This document shows positions 6,175 through 8,909 of a stretch of DNA of 8,909 nt, piece by piece (positions within the stretch are counted from its first letter, which is position 1; the number at the start of each line of letters is the position of its first letter). Position numbers and translations under genes: made by a program. The notes below the pieces were generated by a model. The model had not been told where the DNA came from. It saw only the letters and a list, made by a program, of their open reading frames with translations, and made no database searches. Origin of the DNA: Hyphomicrobiales bacterium (lineage in GTDB: Bacteria; Pseudomonadota; Alphaproteobacteria; Rhizobiales; Aestuariivirgaceae). The stretch spans positions 1-8,909 of the forward strand of contig JANXRO010000029.1 in NCBI GenBank assembly GCA_025356765.1. The letters are read 5' to 3'.

Positions 6175-6200
6175 ATATTGTCTTTTTGTTCCTATATATT
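6171..6200 (+). promoter_or_regulatory. Possible promoter for creA
   Basis: TTGAAT (6171-6176) overlaps the metC stop codon and is followed after 18 bases by TATATT (6195-6200), matching four and five of six consensus bases respectively. Transcription would start near 6206, just before the ribosome site AAGGAG (6207-6212) of creA. The gap between the genes is A+T-rich with no clear terminator, so creA may be read both from this site and from metC. Confidence 0.35.
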
Positions 6201-6218
6201 TCATTCAAGGAGTTTAAA

Positions 6219-6740
6219 ATGAACAAAATTTCAAAATTTATCATAGCCTTAGCCGCAGTCTTCACGCTTGCAACGGGCGCGTTTGCTCAACAGGCTGATG
6301 ATCCGGAAGTGATTTTCAAAAAGAACACCGTGTTTCATCTCCTCTCACCTGACGCGAAGTTAGCAACCTATGTGATTGATGATCCAGCCGTTTCCGGCGT
6401 TGCATGTTATTTTACCGTGCCTGAACAAGGCGGGTGGACGGGTTGGGCCGGCTTTGCCGAACAACGGTCTGAAACCTCCATCGCCTGCCGCCAAGTGGGG
6501 CCAGTAAAAATCAGCGCCAAATTCGGCCAAGGCGATAATATCTATGAACAACGCCGCTCATTCTTTTTCAAAACCATGCATATCGTGCGCGGCTGCGATG
6601 CCAAGCGCAACGTGTTGGTCTATCTCGCCTACACCGATAAATTGATCGACGGCTCACCCCAAAATTCAACTTCAACAGTACCATTGATGCCTTGGGGCAA
6701 TGATGCAGCGCCGAAGTGCGGGGATTTTTTGACGCCCTAA
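6219..6740 (+). CDS. creA: CreA family exported protein
   Basis: A 173-residue protein of the CreA family, which is widespread in proteobacteria and has no established biochemical role. Residues 1-23 are a signal peptide (MNKISKF, hydrophobic core, cleavage after GAFA). The mature protein shows the family blocks in order: DDPAVSGVACYFTV (54-67), SETSIACRQVGPVK (84-97), SFFFKTMHIVRGCDAKRN (114-131) and LVYLAYTDKLIDGSPQNS (133-150), ending near VPL. Four cysteines (C63, C90, C126, C167) may form disulfides in the periplasm. The ATG at 6219 has AAGGAG six bases upstream. Its stop codon overlaps the stop of the converging phospholipase-D-like gene by four bases. The name follows E. coli CreA; no function is implied. 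Confidence 0.9.
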   Translation: MNKISKFIIALAAVFTLATGAFAQQADDPEVIFKKNTVFHLLSPDAKLATYVIDDPAVSGVACYFTVPEQGGWTGWAGFAEQRSETSIACRQVGPVKISAKFGQGDNIYEQRRSFFFKTMHIVRGCDAKRNVLVYLAYTDKLIDGSPQNSTSTVPLMPWGNDAAPKCGDFLTP

Positions 6741-7357
6741 TCCACACCCTCTTCGAACAGACGGTCAAACTCTGCGGCATAGCGTGCAGCCAAGTCGGGG
6801 TTGTTCCAGATCACCATGGCGTTTTCGGCGTTTCGTTCGGCGGCGGCAAAACTGTAGTTGAATGAACCTGTTTCCACGTGCTTGCCATCCACCACGATGA
6901 ACTTGTCATGCATGATGGGATATTTCGCATCTGCCCGCACGGCAACACCGCAGGCATCCAGATAATCGCGTTTGGAATTGCCGCGCCCGTGTGGGTTTGA
7001 CCGCTGGTCGAGAACGGCTGTCACCATAACCCCACGCGCTGCCGCGTTGCACAGGGCATCAGCAATGGGTTTAGACGTCATCTGATAGGCCGCAATCACC
7101 ACCGACACGTTAGACGCATCAATAATCTTCTCTACCAAATGCTGCGCCTGTCGCTGTGGAAAAGGCGCAAAGGCAATCTCAATCAAACTGCCAGATGGCA
7201 CACGATTTAACCGCCGATCATTTGCGATTTTAGCTCGATCAATCGCACCTGTGGTGATTTGATCAGCAAGCGCAGGCACAGCTTTTTTGCTTTTGGCAGC
7301 AACGGGGGCCACCAGCAAACCAAGAAGACCGCAGGCAAGAACGATGAGTTTAAACAT
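6737..7357 (-). CDS. Exported phospholipase D superfamily protein (Nuc-like, single HKD motif)
   Basis: A 206-residue protein with an N-terminal signal peptide (MFKLIVLACGLLGLLVAPVAA, cleavage near residue 21) and one PLD-type domain. The HxK(x4)D(x6)GS(x)N motif is complete: H150, K152, D157, then GSFNYSFAAAERNAEN from 164 with S165 and N167. A single motif is typical of the compact, dimeric Nuc-type endonucleases, where two subunits build one active site; phospholipases usually carry two. The VSVVIAAYQMTSKPIADAL block (85-103) and ARGVMVTAVLDQRSN (107-121) fit the core fold. The likely role is a periplasmic or secreted nuclease or phosphodiesterase, but substrate is not determined by sequence. 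I see no clear Shine-Dalgarno sequence before the ATG at 7357; the start is chosen for the signal peptide. Confidence 0.83.
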   Translation of the reverse strand: MFKLIVLACGLLGLLVAPVAAKSKKAVPALADQITTGAIDRAKIANDRRLNRVPSGSLIEIAFAPFPQRQAQHLVEKIIDASNVSVVIAAYQMTSKPIADALCNAAARGVMVTAVLDQRSNPHGRGNSKRDYLDACGVAVRADAKYPIMHDKFIVVDGKHVETGSFNYSFAAAERNAENAMVIWNNPDLAARYAAEFDRLFEEGVD

Positions 7358-7437
7358 GAGAACATCGAATCAAACACCAGCACCAATGCTGGGCAAAGCG
7401 ATGATCTCAACGTGCCGTTACTATCTTGTTAATGGAA

Positions 7438-7515
7438 TGGCGACCTCGGCTGGATTCGAACCAGCGACCCACGGATTAGAAATCCGTTGCTCTAGTCCAG
7501 CTGAGCTACGAAGTC
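7438..7515 (-). tRNA. tRNA-Arg (anticodon UCU)
   Basis: A complete cloverleaf on the minus strand. The acceptor stem GACTTCG (7515-7509) pairs with CGAGGTC (7448-7442), discriminator G is at 7441, and the CCA end is encoded at 7440-7438. The D-arm begins TAGCTCAGCTGG. The anticodon arm is ACGGA-TTTCTAA-TCCGT, giving UCU, which reads AGA. The T-arm includes GGTTCGAATCC. It begins 26 bases after the stop of the NDUFS4-like gene, with no terminator between, so it may be cut out of a shared transcript. Confidence 0.96.
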
Positions 7516-7541
7516 GGTCTGGCCAATCTAGCGGCTTGGCG

Positions 7542-7844
7542 TTAATGCGTCCAGTTGACTGTGCGGCCGAATTTAAAATTGTCTGAATATGATTTTTTGT
7601 TGATGCGCACAGGCGCAACCGTGGCCACCGTATAGGCCAAGCCGTTGCGCTTGGCATAATCTTCTGCTTCTTCTTGGGTTTCGAACTGAAGCTTCACTTG
7701 TGTTGAAGTGTCACCCGATGTCCAGCCCATCAAGGGGTCTTGGGTGGGCGGCGTTTCGCGCACAAATTCCAAAAACCATTCTTTGGATTTGCCTTTGCCA
7801 GATTGCATGGCATTTCGGGCGGGCTTGTAGATGCGTGCGGTCAT
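7542..7844 (-). CDS. NDUFS4-like protein (ETC complex I subunit conserved region)
   Basis: A 100-residue homologue of the mitochondrial complex I accessory subunit NDUFS4 (18 kDa), found in Alphaproteobacteria beside the 14 core NADH:quinone oxidoreductase subunits. It would sit on the peripheral arm of complex I at the inner membrane. Diagnostic stretches are TARIYKPARNAMQSGKGKSK (2-21), WFLEF, DPLMGWTSGDTSTQVKLQF (36-54), EEAEDYAKRNGLAYTV (57-72) and the ending SYSDNFKFGRTVNWTH. I start at the ATG at 7844, where the family begins (MTARIY), rather than the GTG at 7856; GGGAA upstream serves as a ribosome site. The gene is wedged between tRNA-Pro (23 bases upstream) and tRNA-Arg (26 bases downstream), leaving almost no room for a promoter of its own. 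Confidence 0.93.
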   Translation of the reverse strand: MTARIYKPARNAMQSGKGKSKEWFLEFVRETPPTQDPLMGWTSGDTSTQVKLQFETQEEAEDYAKRNGLAYTVATVAPVRINKKSYSDNFKFGRTVNWTH

Positions 7845-7867
7845 TTCATTTCCCACAGTTATCGGGA

Positions 7868-7944
7868 TGGTCGGGGCGGCGGGATTCGAACTCGCGACCC
7901 CCTGCGCCCAAGGCAGGTGCGCTACCAGACTGCGCTACGCCCCG
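7868..7944 (-). tRNA. tRNA-Pro (anticodon UGG)
   Basis: A complete 77-base tRNA on the minus strand. The acceptor stem CGGGGCG (7944-7938) pairs with CGCCCCG (7878-7872), discriminator A is at 7871 and an encoded CCA at 7870-7868. The anticodon arm CCTGC-CTTGGGC-GCAGG gives UGG, reading proline codons. The T-arm contains GAGTTCGAATCCC. In the 58 bases between this tRNA and the phytoene-synthase-family gene, a weak promoter candidate exists on the minus strand (TTGCAC at 7989-7984 and TATTCA at 7966-7961, 17 apart). No terminator is evident after the tRNA. Confidence 0.96.
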
Positions 7945-8002
7945 ACTATTCCGTGGCCGCTGAATAACCATTAAAAACACAAAGTGCAACAGCAGAATTG
8001 AA

Positions 8003-8839
8003 CTAAAATGTTTCGCTTTTGGCAGCCTTCCACAGCGCCCACTGCTTTTTAACCTGCATCACGTCAATTCCAGCATTCAGCGCTGCTGAACCGCGTTTCA
8101 AAGCCTGGCGCAAATAGCCATCCGTCAAAGCCACATGCAAAAATGCGGGCGCAACTTTGCTGTTAATCGTCCACGCCCTTTGGCGGGCCTCATTGAGGCG
8201 CGAGCGGGCTTTTTCACGAAGCTCTGCCAAAACAACTGTGACCCCTGCCTCACTGTCTGGCAAATAAACTTCCATAGGCTTCACCTGGCGCTGGGCCAAC
8301 AGGTCAGCAGGCAAGAAACACTGTTTTAACGCCCTTGCCCGTGGCAACGCGTTGATGATGTGCACCAATCCATAAGCCACACCGGCCAATCCAGATGCCT
8401 CAGCGCATTCCAGCGCTGCATCACGATCAAGAATCATCGCAGCCATTTGAATAAGGGCAGATTGGGTTTCACCAAGATAGCCTTCAAGATCATGCAGACT
8501 TGGCATTGCATCTGAATAAAAATCAAAGGCGTGCGCATTCACCAACTTGAGCAAAGCATGTTTGGGAATATCACCCACCTCAATGGCGTGGGCCAAAGCT
8601 TGGGCCACAGGGTGTTGCTGCGCATCTTGATGATAGATCCCATCAACAGTATCGCGCCACCACTGCAGACGAATTTCCGCAAGTTGCGGTTCTGTTACTT
8701 GGGCCGCGATGCGGCCGATTTCAGCATTAAAAGCGTAAAGCGCCAAGAGATGGGAACGCTTTTCGGCAGGCGCAAACAATGATGCAAGATAGCGATCTTG
8801 ATCATATTGGCGCACCAGTTTTTGAAGTTCATCACTCAT
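8003..8839 (-). CDS. Phytoene/squalene synthase family protein, NDUFAF6-like
   Basis: A 278-residue protein with the squalene/phytoene synthase fold. The order of blocks follows the NDUFAF6 branch: RYLASLFAPAEKRSHLLALY (16-35), YAFNAEIGRI (35-44), IRLQWWRDTVDGIYHQDAQQ (56-75), HPVAQAL (76-82), LEGYLGETQSALIQMAAMIL (118-137) and QCFLPADLL (173-181). Mitochondrial NDUFAF6 is a complex I assembly factor with this fold. The two aspartate-rich motifs that bind diphosphate-magnesium in true phytoene and squalene synthases are missing: FNAEIGRI (37-44) and NALPRARALKQCFLP (163-177) stand in their places. Prenyl-transfer activity is therefore unlikely, and annotation as a carotenoid or hopanoid enzyme would mislead. 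The ATG overlaps the upstream stop as ATGA, implying translational coupling with the Mth938-like gene. Confidence 0.87.
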   Translation of the reverse strand: MSDELQKLVRQYDQDRYLASLFAPAEKRSHLLALYAFNAEIGRIAAQVTEPQLAEIRLQWWRDTVDGIYHQDAQQHPVAQALAHAIEVGDIPKHALLKLVNAHAFDFYSDAMPSLHDLEGYLGETQSALIQMAAMILDRDAALECAEASGLAGVAYGLVHIINALPRARALKQCFLPADLLAQRQVKPMEVYLPDSEAGVTVVLAELREKARSRLNEARQRAWTINSKVAPAFLHVALTDGYLRQALKRGSAALNAGIDVMQVKKQWALWKAAKSETF

Positions 8840-8909
8840 GGCACAGCGATAAACGCGGCAGCAACGCGACGCGCTTCACCCAGCATGAAGTTATAAGAAT
8901 GGATGGCGG
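8836..8909 (-). CDS. Mth938-like (NDUFAF3-like) domain protein, C-terminal end (partial)
   Basis: Only the last 23 codons are visible, on the minus strand, entering from the right edge and ending in a TGA that overlaps the next gene's ATG. The peptide (SYNFMLGEARRVAAAFIAVP from the fourth residue) resembles the Mth938-like family C-terminus, where a similar TYNxLLxExRRVAAALIAV pattern is usual. In Alphaproteobacteria this family (homologous to mitochondrial NDUFAF3) is commonly found just before a phytoene-synthase-family gene, often downstream of secDF, which agrees with the arrangement here. Because so little is visible the call depends on this short match plus context. Confidence 0.66.
   Translation of the reverse strand, partial: AIHSYNFMLGEARRVAAAFIAVP

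Noticed and set aside
7287..7586. Plus-strand open frame with an AGFEPATHGLE-type peptide
   Set aside because: This is the familiar translation of the antisense strand of a tRNA gene (here tRNA-Arg), not a protein.
7740..7967. Plus-strand open frame with a GGIRTRDPLRP-type peptide
   Set aside because: It is the antisense translation of tRNA-Pro, a well-known false gene pattern, and also lies opposite the NDUFS4-like gene.

Overview
The window looks like a chromosomal segment of an alphaproteobacterium, most likely of the Hyphomicrobiales (Rhizobiales) side. It carries a GapR-type DUF2312 protein, DUF1244 and DUF1036 proteins beside pyruvate kinase, a mitochondrial-type NDUFS4-like complex I protein, and an Mth938-like protein followed by a phytoene-synthase-family protein. 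Base composition is moderate, and the genes are packed with very short gaps. No gene-free stretch exceeds 300 bases. I see no CRISPR array, insertion sequence or rRNA.

Layout. Positions 1-196 hold the start of gatB (minus strand, running off the left edge). Positions 320-2010 hold a tight plus-strand operon of three accessory genes: a TumE-family (DUF6516) toxin-antitoxin protein, its winged-helix partner, and a SIR2-like protein. It has its own promoter with palindromic half-sites and is A+T-rich compared with the rest. Positions 2016-4716 return to conserved alphaproteobacterial genes: DUF1244 and gapR (minus), then an exported DUF1036 protein and pyruvate kinase (plus). A small two-helix membrane protein (minus) and metC (plus) diverge from about 4943/4999. 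CreA (plus) follows and converges on an exported phospholipase-D-superfamily protein (minus).

The right end, 7438-8909, is all minus strand. Read in the direction of transcription it has an Mth938/NDUFAF3-like C-terminus (partial), a phytoene-synthase-family protein resembling NDUFAF6, tRNA-Pro(UGG), an NDUFS4-like protein and tRNA-Arg(UCU). It thus brings together relatives of three mitochondrial complex I accessory or assembly proteins in about 1.4 kb, with two tRNA genes interleaved.

The best candidate for an undescribed system is the TumE / winged-helix / SIR2-like trio. It combines a toxin-antitoxin-type pair with a predicted NAD-binding or NAD-hydrolysing protein in one transcription unit under an apparently autoregulated, possibly leaderless promoter. 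A defence role is inference from gene families and layout, not shown by the sequence.
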